This document shows, one piece after another, positions 35,859 through 43,733 of a stretch of 64,000 nt of DNA. Origin of the DNA: Paenibacillus sp. L3-i20 (GTDB lineage Bacteria; Bacillota; Bacilli; Paenibacillales; Paenibacillaceae); NCBI RefSeq assembly GCF_022180385.2, contig NZ_BQME02000002.1, positions 1,736,001 through 1,800,000 on the forward strand, read 5' to 3'. Position 1 is the stretch's first letter. Every line of letters starts with the position of its first letter. Below the pieces are notes generated by a model that worked only from the letters and a program-made list of their open reading frames with translations, did no database searches and was not told the origin of the DNA. The position numbers and the translations under genes are program-made.

Positions 35859-36476
35859 ATGGAAAAGGAAATTAAGGATACTGATGGTCGTCATCTTAGA
35901 TCGAAACTAACTAGACAAAAACTGCTTAAAGCAGCTAGAAGCGTTTTTCTCACAGATGGATTTCAAAATAGCACCATTAATCAAATTATTAAATTAGCAA
36001 AAACAGGTTATGGAACGGCATATACTCATTTTACTGGTAAAGATGATCTTCTTATCGTATTGATGGAAGATGTCATGCAGCAGTTTTTCGAGATTGCTAA
36101 TTATTCCTTCCACCCTACGTCCAAGGAAGAAGCACGTACGGTCATTAAAAGCCAAGTACTTAACTTTTTTCAAATTGCTGAGTCAGAACGCGATATGATG
36201 AAAGTATTCGCTGAAGCAATGGGGCTATCTGCTGCTATTAATTTGAAATGGGAAGAAATTCGGCACAAGCAAATACAAAGCATTACGAACGACATCACGT
36301 ATTCACAAACTAAGGGATTAGCAAGAAAAGATTTAAAAGCTGAACTTGTCGCGTGTCAATGGTTTTATTCCAATGAGATGTTCCAGTGGGACATTGTACA
36401 CAATCGTCATACAAGTTCGCTCGAAGAAATTGCAGATTCGATTACCACGATGTATACAGACGCGCTCTATTTATAA
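35859..36476 (+). CDS. TetR-family transcriptional regulator (candidate regulator of the kynurenine island)
   Basis: A 205-aa TetR protein with an N-terminal HTH (SKLTRQKLLKAARSVFLTDGF, then INQIIKLAKTGYGTAYTHFTGKDDLL) and a variable helical C-terminal ligand domain. It is divergent from the ACMSD operon and directly upstream of alanine dehydrogenase, in the centre of the island. Palindromes of the size TetR dimers bind occur at five island promoters, including the one adjoining this gene. Repression relieved by a pathway intermediate is the simplest model; this is inference. Confidence 0.88.
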   Translation: MEKEIKDTDGRHLRSKLTRQKLLKAARSVFLTDGFQNSTINQIIKLAKTGYGTAYTHFTGKDDLLIVLMEDVMQQFFEIANYSFHPTSKEEARTVIKSQVLNFFQIAESERDMMKVFAEAMGLSAAINLKWEEIRHKQIQSITNDITYSQTKGLARKDLKAELVACQWFYSNEMFQWDIVHNRHTSSLEEIADSITTMYTDALYL

Positions 36477-36481
36477 GAGCT

Positions 36482-36503
36482 CCGGGCAACCCCCGGTTTT
36501 CTT
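36482..36503 (+). terminator. Terminator after the TetR gene
   Basis: CCGGG-CAACC-CCCGG followed by TTTTCTTTTT, six nt after the stop. Confidence 0.75.
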
Positions 36504-36515
36504 TTTGCAATAATA

Positions 36516-36544
36516 TTGACACGTCGTCATATTTATTTTATATT
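36516..36544 (+). promoter_or_regulatory. Alanine dehydrogenase promoter with operator
   Basis: The -35 TTGACA (36516-36521), 17 nt and the -10 TATATT (36539-36544) are present. The overlapping TGACACGTCGTCA (36517-36529) keeps the outer TGAC/GTCA arms of the island operator with a divergent centre. Confidence 0.65.
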
Positions 36545-36596
36545 GATGCTGAGTCAACTTTATCGCACTTAAATGACTAAGGGGATGAACTAAACT

Positions 36597-37733
36597 ATGA
36601 TAATTGGAGTTCCTAAAGAAATTAAAAATAATGAAAATCGTGTCGGAATTGCACCTGCTGGAGTCACTGCATTCATAAACAATGGCCACGAAGTTTGGAT
36701 AGAAACAAATGCCGGGGCAGGAAGCGGCTTTACAGATTCTGATTATGTAGTGGCAGGAGCTACAATCGTATCCTCCCCCCAAGAAGCTTGGGCTGCGGAT
36801 ATGGTCATCAAAGTTAAGGAACCGCTTGCAGAAGAGTTTGGTTTCTTCCGTGAAGGACTCATCCTTTATACTTATCTTCATTTAGCGCCAGAAGCAGAGC
36901 TAACAAAAGCATTAGTTGATCGTAAAGTCATTGCTATTGCCTATGAAACGATTCAATCCGATAATGGCGCGTTGCCGCTTCTTATGCCAATGAGCGAAGT
37001 TGCAGGTCGGATGTCCATTCAAATCGGCGCACAATTTCTAGAGAAACCGCATGGCGGCAAAGGAGTTCTACTTGGCGGAGTTCCAGGTGTATCGCCAGGT
37101 GAAGTTGTCATTATCGGCGGCGGAATTGTAGGGACAAACGCGATTAAGATGGCTGTAGGTTTAGGCGCATCTGTCACTGTACTCGATGTAAGCCCTGATC
37201 GTCTTCGTCAACTGGATGATTTGTTTGGCGGCCGCATCAAAACATTAGTATCCAATAGTTACAACATTGCAGACGCTGTTAAGAAAGCTGATTTATTAAT
37301 TGGCGCTGTTCTTATCCCTGGCGCACGCGCACCTCGTTTAGTTACAGAAGAAATGGTAAAAACGATGCAGCCCGGCTCTGTTATTGTCGACGTTGCGATC
37401 GATCAAGGTGGCTCGATTGAAACGGTTGACCGCATAACGACGCATAGCAATCCTACCTATGAAAAACATGGCGTTATTCATTATTCAGTTGCAAATATGC
37501 CCGGAGCAGTTGCACGCACATCCACGATTGCTTTAACAAATGTAACGATTCCATACGGTATTCAAATTGCAAATAAAGGCTTCAAGCAAGCTGCGCTAGA
37601 CAGTAAGGCAATTGCAAAAGGAATTAATGTTATCGAAGGCGAGGTTACTTATAAAGCAGTCGCTGATGCGCATGGCTATAACTATGTAGATATTAACGAC
37701 TACTTGTCCTCATCTACTCACGTCAGTGTATAA
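36597..37733 (+). CDS. ald: Alanine dehydrogenase
   Basis: A 378-aa enzyme that converts L-alanine + NAD to pyruvate + ammonia + NADH. Family motifs are MIIGVPKEIKNNENRVGI, a Lys in VIKVKEP, YLHLAPE, GGKGVLLGGVPGV, the Rossmann VVIIGGGIVGTNAIKMA, VDVAIDQGGS and NMPGAVARTST. It sits in the kynurenine island with an operator-like promoter, so its likely job is to burn the alanine released by kynureninase. The 4-OT gene follows 16 nt later in the same transcript. Confidence 0.95.
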   Translation: MIIGVPKEIKNNENRVGIAPAGVTAFINNGHEVWIETNAGAGSGFTDSDYVVAGATIVSSPQEAWAADMVIKVKEPLAEEFGFFREGLILYTYLHLAPEAELTKALVDRKVIAIAYETIQSDNGALPLLMPMSEVAGRMSIQIGAQFLEKPHGGKGVLLGGVPGVSPGEVVIIGGGIVGTNAIKMAVGLGASVTVLDVSPDRLRQLDDLFGGRIKTLVSNSYNIADAVKKADLLIGAVLIPGARAPRLVTEEMVKTMQPGSVIVDVAIDQGGSIETVDRITTHSNPTYEKHGVIHYSVANMPGAVARTSTIALTNVTIPYGIQIANKGFKQAALDSKAIAKGINVIEGEVTYKAVADAHGYNYVDINDYLSSSTHVSV

Positions 37734-37749
37734 AGGGAGACCATCCATT

Positions 37750-37938
37750 ATGCCAATTGTTACGATTCAAATGATGGAAGGCAGGACACCGGAGCAAGTG
37801 CGATCACTCATTTCCAGTGTGACAGATACGATTGCGGAACAATTAAATGCTCCGAGGGAACGAATTCGTGTCCTTGTCACTGAAATTCCACCAACCCATT
37901 GGGGAATTGGTGGCGTACCAGCTTCAGAGAGTCGTTGA
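37750..37938 (+). CDS. 4-oxalocrotonate tautomerase
   Basis: A 62-aa 4-OT: after Met removal the catalytic Pro1 begins PIVTIQMMEGRTPEQ, with Arg11 present and the conserved tail THWGIGGVPASE. It converts 2-hydroxymuconate/4-oxalocrotonate to 2-oxo-3-hexenedioate, the substrate of the decarboxylase at 22610. The ATG at 37750 is required to expose Pro1; a longer frame from 37726 overlaps ald. It is probably co-transcribed with ald, and it closes the pathway. Confidence 0.92.
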   Translation: MPIVTIQMMEGRTPEQVRSLISSVTDTIAEQLNAPRERIRVLVTEIPPTHWGIGGVPASESR

Positions 37939-38160
37939 GCGGAGAGTTACGTTATATTAATTTCCAGCAGATTTTTCTAACCATTTTCATTTACGGTGAT
38001 ATTATCCCTGTTAATGAATGTGGTTTTTTTCAATTATTTAGCCTACATATAACATTCACAATTGGATCGGCTCTCAAATAAAGGAATTTAGCATATATTG
38101 TCGAATCATGTAGAGGGAAATGTGCATCATATTTATTCCAACATAGAGAGGGGTTCAATT

Positions 38161-39924
38161 ATGAAGAAAGAACTTTTTAAAACCACTGTTCCTAAAATGT
38201 TCAAAGTATCATTTTTTGGGAAAAATCTGTTTTTATCCACATTGAACATCGTATTAATCGCACTCATCCTCATTACTGCAAGCTACTTTATTCAAGAAAG
38301 GGTTCTGGTCAAAACGTTAAATCAGCAAGCAATTGGTTATGCTGCGCTTGCAACAAGTCAATTTGAACTTGCCGACGTAAAAGAAGCTTTCAGCAATCAC
38401 GATGTAAAAAGTCCGCTGCAACAAAAATTCATTCAGACAATCGCTCATTTTACAGCAAAAAACGAAAGCGTATCACAATCCTATCTCTACACTACAGACA
38501 TCTCCGATGGCAAAAATCCGATTTTGCTTGCTGTTCCCCAAGACTACATTGATGCTGGTTATGGACCCGGCTCAGATTACGAACAATCCCCTGTCATGAT
38601 GAAAGTACTAAAAGATATTTTAGTAACCAAAACTGCTGAAACGACTGGCATTTACAAAAACAGTTATGGAGAATGGCTAACGGTTGTTCATCCTGTTTTG
38701 GATGAAAAAGGTGAGGTTATTGCAGCATTTGCATTGGATTTGAATGCTGCTATCGTCTCCGATGGCAAAAAAGAGTTGCTCACTTTAACGATATCTGTGT
38801 TAGTCATTGCGCTGCTCATAATATTGCTCATTCAATTTGTGCTGCTTCGCAAGCTGCTCTCCCCTATTAAAGATTTGAATGCTGCCTTCCATAAAGTAAG
38901 TGAAGGTCAATTGAATGTAAGACTAGAAACAAAAAGAACAGATGAGCTAGGTCAGCTAAGCGACCGCTTTAACGAAATGATAACAGGACTCCGCGAAATG
39001 ATAAGTGGTGTCCAGCAAAACGCGCTGCAAACGACAGTACATGCCAACGAATTAGCAAACAATGCAGAAAACAACTCGAAGTCGCTTGGAGAAGTATCCC
39101 TTCGGATACGCGATGTTGCTTCTGGTGCAAGAACACAAGAGCAGGTTGCTCTAGAGAGCTCCCGCTCCATGGAAGAAATGGCCGGCGGAATTCAACGAGT
39201 TGCTGAATCAGCTTCACTCATGGCAAGTGCATCTGAGGAGATGTCAAGCGAAGCATCTCAAGGCAATCTTTATATTGAAAAATTTATCGCTCAAATGAAT
39301 GGCATCAATAATACCGCTCAGCAAACGTCACAATCTATGTCTTCATTAAATAAACGTTCAGAAGAAATCGCACAGTTCGTAGAAATTATTGCAGGAATTG
39401 CTTCGCAAACAAATTTGCTTGCGTTAAACGCTGCGATTGAAGCTGCACGTGCTGGTGAACAAGGAAAAGGATTTGCTGTTGTTGCTAGTGAAGTAAGAAA
39501 GTTAGCGGATCAATCGCAGCAAGCAGCTTCCCAGATTGGAGCAGTCATCCATGACATTCAAGAAGAAATTAAAATTACAGTCAAATCGATGGATGACGGT
39601 TCTGTAGAAGTAAAACAAGGGATGTTAATAGCCGAAGAAACCGGGGAAAAATTCCAAGGCATTTACATATCTACACAGCAAGTTACCCAATTAATTCAGG
39701 AAGTTTCCGCTATTGCCGAAGAGATGTCCGCTGGGTCAGAAGAAGTTGCATCCTCTGTTATGGAGCTTTCAACGATCGCAGCAAGTTCATCCAAAGCAGC
39801 AACTGATGTTGCTTCGGCTGCGGAAGAACAACTAGTAACGACGCAGGATGTTGGCGCTTCGGCTGCTACACTTAACAACATGTCCAAGCAACTTCAAGAT
39901 TTGATTGGGAAGTTCAGATTGTAA
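38161..39924 (+). CDS. Methyl-accepting chemotaxis protein
   Basis: A 587-aa chemoreceptor from the ATG at 38161 (GAGAGGGG upstream). TM1 spans about residues 20-42. An extracellular Cache-like sensor follows to about 205, then TM2 (VLVIALLIILLIQFVLL), a HAMP domain and a long cytoplasmic coiled coil. The conserved hairpin tip reads ASQTNLLALNAAIEAARAGEQGKGFAVVA. The ligand is unknown. It follows the kynurenine island by 220 nt on the same strand, so sensing of aromatic amino acids is possible, but no island operator precedes it. Confidence 0.9.
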   Translation: MKKELFKTTVPKMFKVSFFGKNLFLSTLNIVLIALILITASYFIQERVLVKTLNQQAIGYAALATSQFELADVKEAFSNHDVKSPLQQKFIQTIAHFTAKNESVSQSYLYTTDISDGKNPILLAVPQDYIDAGYGPGSDYEQSPVMMKVLKDILVTKTAETTGIYKNSYGEWLTVVHPVLDEKGEVIAAFALDLNAAIVSDGKKELLTLTISVLVIALLIILLIQFVLLRKLLSPIKDLNAAFHKVSEGQLNVRLETKRTDELGQLSDRFNEMITGLREMISGVQQNALQTTVHANELANNAENNSKSLGEVSLRIRDVASGARTQEQVALESSRSMEEMAGGIQRVAESASLMASASEEMSSEASQGNLYIEKFIAQMNGINNTAQQTSQSMSSLNKRSEEIAQFVEIIAGIASQTNLLALNAAIEAARAGEQGKGFAVVASEVRKLADQSQQAASQIGAVIHDIQEEIKITVKSMDDGSVEVKQGMLIAEETGEKFQGIYISTQQVTQLIQEVSAIAEEMSAGSEEVASSVMELSTIAASSSKAATDVASAAEEQLVTTQDVGASAATLNNMSKQLQDLIGKFRL

Positions 39925-39947
39925 GCTGGCACACGTTTATTCCACGT

Positions 39948-39965
39948 AAAAAGAAGCACAAAACC
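39948..39965 (+). terminator. Left half of a terminator split by the IS element
   Basis: AAAAAGAAGCACAAAACC is the left arm. Its partner GGTTTTGATGCTTCTTTTTT lies at 41452-41471, on the other side of the insertion. Rejoined, they give a bidirectional hairpin between the chemoreceptor (+) and the ABC-F gene (-). Confidence 0.75.
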
Positions 39966-39974
39966 GTGAACTGT

Positions 39975-40024
39975 GACCCACAAGAAAGACACTTTAAAAA
40001 AAGTGCCCTTCTTGTGGGTCTTTT
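39975..40024 (+). terminator. Hairpin terminator inside the IS left end
   Basis: GACCCACAAGAA...ACTTT pairs with AAAGT...TTCTTGTGGGTC and is followed by TTTT. It likely shields the transposase from outside transcription. Part of the left inverted repeat is in the stem. Confidence 0.75.
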
Positions 40025-40064
40025 GTGTTTTAATCAGAGTAATGGTGAGGGGCGGAATGAAAAT

Positions 40065-40496
40065 ATGAGGAATTTGAATCGTAAGTTATTCACTGAAGAG
40101 AATAGAAGAAGATTAGAAGCGAATCCGAATGTACAGCATGTATCGGAGACAAACATTGCATACACGCCTGAGTTTAAACTCTCTGCGTTAAGGGCCTACC
40201 AAGAAGGGGAAACACCTGTCGAGATATTCCTTAAGGCTGGCTTTGACCTGAGTCTCATCGGTCACAAAAAACCCAAGAATAGTTTAAAACGCTGGCGCGA
40301 CATATACGCGAAGTTTGGGGAATTAGGGATTCAAGAAGATCGGAGAGGTAAAGGTAGTGGTGGACCAAGGCCCACCACTGACTTGTCTGCAGAAGAAGAA
40401 TTACACAGAGCGAGAGCCAAAATTAAATTATTAGAAGCTGAGGTAGACTTTCTAAAAAAGCTAGAGGCGCTCGAACGGCAGAAAAAGAAACGTTAA
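40065..40496 (+). CDS. IS3-family transposase OrfA
   Basis: A 143-aa HTH protein. The helix-turn-helix lies in the first two thirds (YTPEFKLSALRAYQEGETPVEIFLKAGFD) and a leucine-zipper-like helix ends it (ARAKIKLLEAEVDFLKKLEAL). The start at 40065 follows GAGGGGCGG; an upstream extension lies in the inverted repeat. The heptamer AAAAAAG at 40454-40460, in the phase A_AAA_AAG, would move ribosomes -1 into the orfB frame to make the OrfAB transposase. Confidence 0.85.
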   Translation: MRNLNRKLFTEENRRRLEANPNVQHVSETNIAYTPEFKLSALRAYQEGETPVEIFLKAGFDLSLIGHKKPKNSLKRWRDIYAKFGELGIQEDRRGKGSGGPRPTTDLSAEEELHRARAKIKLLEAEVDFLKKLEALERQKKKR

Positions 40497-41398
40497 CACC
40501 TTCCGAGCGCTATGAGATTATTAACCATTCCATCCGAACGCATGGGCTACAGCGTATGACGCGTTTTCTGTGTGAACTTGCTATGGTAAGCACAAGTGGG
40601 TATTACAGGTGGGTTAAAGCAGAACCATATCGACAGCTCCGAGCAGTTGATGATGAACAGGACATACAACTCATCAAGCAACACTTTGAAGCATTGCGGG
40701 GTAGGGCTGGAGCCCTCGTAATCAAGATGCGTCTGGAGCAAATCAGCGGTGTCATCATGAACCACAAGAAAATTCGTCGTCTTATGCGCAAGTTCAATCT
40801 CGTTGCGGAGATCAGACAAGCGAATCCGTATCGGAGAATGGCCAAGGCAACACAGGAGCATTTGACATGCTCAAATCTTTTGAAGCGTCAGTTTGACCAA
40901 GGAGAGCCAGAGAAAGTATTCCTCACCGATATCACATATCTGCGGTATGGAAGCGGCCAATGGGCATATTTTTCGTGTGTAAAGGATGGTGCAACCAGAC
41001 AAATTCTTGCCGATTACGTCGCTACTACATTAGAGCTACCACTTGTCGAACAAACGATTCATCGCTTGTTGGAACGGCTAGATGGAAATGTTCATCCCGA
41101 AGCAATCTTTCACTCTGATCAAGGCATGCACTACACGCATCCTAAGATACAGCTTCAAATCAAGAAAGCTGGATTTAAGCAATCCATGTCCCGTAAAGGT
41201 AACTGCTGGGATAATGCTTCGATGGAATCATTCTTTGGGCATATGAAAGATGAGGTTGATTTTAAAGATTGTCAGACTATCAATGAGGTAAGGGCACGTG
41301 TAACTGATTACATTGCCTACTACAACTCCGAGCGGTATCAATGGTCGTTAAAAAAGATGACCCCTGACGAATTCAGAGGTCATCTCCTTGCTAGTTAA
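40460..41398 (+). CDS. IS3-family transposase OrfB (made by -1 frameshift)
   Basis: The -1 frame is open from the slippery site at 40454-40460 through 41398. It enters as ARGARTAEKETLTPSERYEI and continues past the first internal ATG at 40556. The rve-type catalytic core shows DDE residues in FLTDITYLRYGSGQW, IFHSDQGMHY and CWDNASMESFFGHMK. An HTH_21-like region precedes the core. The length fits a complete family member. Confidence 0.9.
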   Translation, partial: ARGARTAEKETLTPSERYEIINHSIRTHGLQRMTRFLCELAMVSTSGYYRWVKAEPYRQLRAVDDEQDIQLIKQHFEALRGRAGALVIKMRLEQISGVIMNHKKIRRLMRKFNLVAEIRQANPYRRMAKATQEHLTCSNLLKRQFDQGEPEKVFLTDITYLRYGSGQWAYFSCVKDGATRQILADYVATTLELPLVEQTIHRLLERLDGNVHPEAIFHSDQGMHYTHPKIQLQIKKAGFKQSMSRKGNCWDNASMESFFGHMKDEVDFKDCQTINEVRARVTDYIAYYNSERYQWSLKKMTPDEFRGHLLAS

Positions 41399-41451
41399 GA
41401 CTGAGGTTGTTTATATAAACTGTCTACAATTAGGGTCACAGTTCACCGATT

Positions 41452-41471
41452 GGTTTTGATGCTTCTTTTTT
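41452..41471 (-). terminator. Right half of the split terminator
   Basis: GGTTTTGATGCTTCTTTTTT is complementary to the arm at 39948-39965. With the IS between them the original short loop is now ~1.5 kb, so hairpin formation is probably lost for both flanking genes. Confidence 0.7.
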
Positions 41472-41494
41472 CTGCGCCTAATTCAGTTAGCATA

Positions 41495-43459
41495 TTAGCT
41501 GGATAGCTCCATCCATTCCTGCATATAACTCTCCAGCTGCAATTTACGTTTTTCCTGCTGAAGCCATATCTCTTCAAGCTGTGCCCCATCGTTTAGGCCA
41601 TCAAGTTGCTGCATTTCCAGCTCAACTTTTTCAATTTCTGCTTCGATAGCAGCAATTTGCAACTCTAGTTGCTCACAACTCCACTTCTTTATTGATTCGG
41701 TCTTATCGTTGTTTTTAACATTGTTTTTATCATCATTTTTAACGATTCGCTCCGGCGACTTTACTCGACTCGTCTCTTTTTTTATTGTACTGCTGCTGGA
41801 TTGCTGTCTCAATTCTAGCTGGCGAACCCGTTCGTCTCTCTTCTGCCTATAATAATCAAAGTTACCTGGATAAGAAGTAATTCCACCATCTGCTAGCGCC
41901 CAGACACGCCCTACTAGTTTATTTATAAAATAGCGATCATGGGAGATGACGAGTATTGTTCCTTGGTACCCTGCAAGCGACTCCTCCAACGCTTCTCTAG
42001 AAGCTACATCCAAATGATTCGTTGGCTCATCGAGCAACAATACATTCGGCTTCTGTCTTACAAGGAGCGCCAGTCGTAGACGAGTCCATTCCCCTCCAGA
42101 TAACATAGATAGCGGCTTAAACACATCTGCTCCATAGAACAAATAGCTGGCTAGCACATTTCGCGCTTCTCCTTCTTCAAGTTCACATTCCAATTGGAAA
42201 TATTGAAGCAACGTTCCCTTGGTTCCTTTTTGTGGTTCTTGTTGAGCCAAATAACCGATTTCCACTCGAGCTCCAAGCTCAACCTTACCAACATCAGGGG
42301 CAACCTCTCCTAGAAGTACTTTGAATAACGTCGACTTCCCTGAACCATTATCACCAATTAATACAACTTTCTCCCCATAATATAGGTTTTCTGAACAGTC
42401 TTTCAGTATTTGTCTATTCCCGAATCGTTTCGCAATACTTTCAAACGACAACACATTTTTACCTGATCGATCACTAGAAGATAGTTCAAATTGCGCCGAC
42501 TTTCGTTCCAAAATAGGACGTTTCGTCTTCTCCATTCTTTCCAAAGCTTTCCGAATAGAAGCTGCTCTCTTGAAATACTTCTCATTTCCAGCAATTCTGC
42601 CCCATTCCTCGAATCGGCGGATCGATTCTTTCATCTGCTTTATTCGCTTCTGCTCTTCTTTGTACTGAGCAAACTGCTGGAGCAGTCGTTCTTCCTTTTC
42701 CTTTACATACCCACTATAATTCGTGTGATAGATTTGTGCTTCTCCATCTTCAAGTTCAATCATTGTCGTTCCTACCGAATCAAGGAAATATCGATCATGA
42801 GAAACGATGACAACTGATCCTTCATATCGATTAAGAAACTGTTCGAGCCATTCAATACCTTTCATATCCAAATGATTCGTCGGCTCATCGAGAAGCAACA
42901 ACGCTGGACGCAACACGAGCTGCGATGCCAGTACAACTTTTGTTTTTTCTCCACCAGATAATGTGTTAAACAACGTTTCATTGTAATCCTCGTTTATTTG
43001 CAATCCAGTAGCTACTTGCTCGATCATAGTGTCTATTTCATAACCGCCGCTGAGCTCGAATTGATCTTGTATGACCGCATAGTTTTTAAGCATTTTATCC
43101 ATATGTTCAGGATTGTTAATCGCATCACTACTCGCCATCAGCAGTTCGATTTCCCTTAATTGCTTCTTGCAGTTCATCAATTCTCGGAATCCAGATGCTA
43201 ACACCTCATAAACAGTCATCGATTCAAACTCATGAGGTATTTGCGGCAAATAACCGATTTTCAAATCCTTCTTGATCGTCAACATACCCTCATCTATATG
43301 GTCATGCCCTGAAATCAATCGAAGTAGCGTAGACTTTCCGCTGCCGTTACAACCAATTAGACCTATCCGATCATTTTCTTGTATTTGAAGTGTTACACCA
43401 TTTAGTACTAGACTTGCACCGTAATATTTTTTAATTTCCTGACCGTTAACAATAATCAT
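41495..43459 (-). CDS. ABC-F family ATPase (ribosome-associated, possible antibiotic-resistance type)
   Basis: A 654-aa soluble protein with two ABC domains. ABC1 has Walker A GCNGSGKS, signature LSGGEKTK and Walker B LLLLDEPTNHLD. The interdomain arm spans about residues 245-330. ABC2 has GDNGSGKS, LSGGEWTR and VLLLDEPTNHLD. A charged, coiled-coil C-terminal extension follows. No membrane segment is present, as expected for ABC-F factors that act at the ribosomal E site. The upstream leader peptide and terminator resemble drug-inducible attenuators of resistance ABC-Fs such as VmlR, so a target-protection role is plausible; housekeeping ABC-F is the alternative. Confidence 0.88.
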   Translation of the reverse strand: MIIVNGQEIKKYYGASLVLNGVTLQIQENDRIGLIGCNGSGKSTLLRLISGHDHIDEGMLTIKKDLKIGYLPQIPHEFESMTVYEVLASGFRELMNCKKQLREIELLMASSDAINNPEHMDKMLKNYAVIQDQFELSGGYEIDTMIEQVATGLQINEDYNETLFNTLSGGEKTKVVLASQLVLRPALLLLDEPTNHLDMKGIEWLEQFLNRYEGSVVIVSHDRYFLDSVGTTMIELEDGEAQIYHTNYSGYVKEKEERLLQQFAQYKEEQKRIKQMKESIRRFEEWGRIAGNEKYFKRAASIRKALERMEKTKRPILERKSAQFELSSSDRSGKNVLSFESIAKRFGNRQILKDCSENLYYGEKVVLIGDNGSGKSTLFKVLLGEVAPDVGKVELGARVEIGYLAQQEPQKGTKGTLLQYFQLECELEEGEARNVLASYLFYGADVFKPLSMLSGGEWTRLRLALLVRQKPNVLLLDEPTNHLDVASREALEESLAGYQGTILVISHDRYFINKLVGRVWALADGGITSYPGNFDYYRQKRDERVRQLELRQQSSSSTIKKETSRVKSPERIVKNDDKNNVKNNDKTESIKKWSCEQLELQIAAIEAEIEKVELEMQQLDGLNDGAQLEEIWLQQEKRKLQLESYMQEWMELSS

Positions 43460-43502
43460 TTAAAGAGCCTCCTATGTGATGAAGACCCTAGCTAAAATAC
43501 AC

Positions 43503-43544
43503 AAAAAGAGCCGCAGCAACAAGCCCGCGACCCTTTAGGATAAT
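43503..43544 (-). terminator. Attenuator terminator between leader peptide and ABC-F gene
   Basis: On the minus strand GGGTCGCG pairs with TGCGGCTC (with wobbles) around GGCTTGTTGC and is followed by TTTTT. It lies after the leader-peptide stop and ~45 nt before the ABC-F start, which is the layout of a conditional terminator. Confidence 0.7.
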
Positions 43545-43559
43545 AAAAATCCGTTGTGG

Positions 43560-43703
43560 TTAAAGTAGGCGTCTTCTCGCGAATGGTTGGAACGTATAGG
43601 TATTAGTAGACAGACTGGTTCCGTTCGAGAAAAACGTATGAACGATGCCAGCCATCGCTATAGGAAGCTGACTAATACGGTTGTTGACCATTTCGTGATT
43701 CAC
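43560..43703 (-). CDS. Leader peptide (47 aa) for ABC-F attenuation
   Basis: A GTG start with a near-perfect AAGGAGGTGA site encodes VNHEMVNNRISQLPIAMAGI and ends in FARRRLL-stop. The peptide has no domain similarity. A short leader with a strong RBS just before a terminator, ending in an Arg-rich RRRLL, is typical of ribosome-stalling regulators of antibiotic-resistance ABC-F genes. Stalling near the 3' end would free downstream sequence to form an antiterminator. Confidence 0.65.
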   Translation of the reverse strand: MNHEMVNNRISQLPIAMAGIVHTFFSNGTSLSTNTYTFQPFARRRLL

Positions 43704-43733
43704 CTACTTCACCTCCTTCAATTTAATCAATTC

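Larger units (their letters stand above)
39967..41445 (+). mobile_element. IS3-family insertion sequence (IS150-like), 1479 bp, apparently intact
   Basis: Terminal inverted repeats are TGAACTGTGACCC at the left and GGGTCACAGTTCA at the right, with TG/CA ends. A 3-bp target duplication CCG flanks it (39964-39966 and 41446-41448). Inside are orfA, a slippery A_AAA_AAG heptamer and orfB with a DDE core. Both frames are open, so it may be active. The left end also carries a strong hairpin terminator. Confidence 0.92.
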
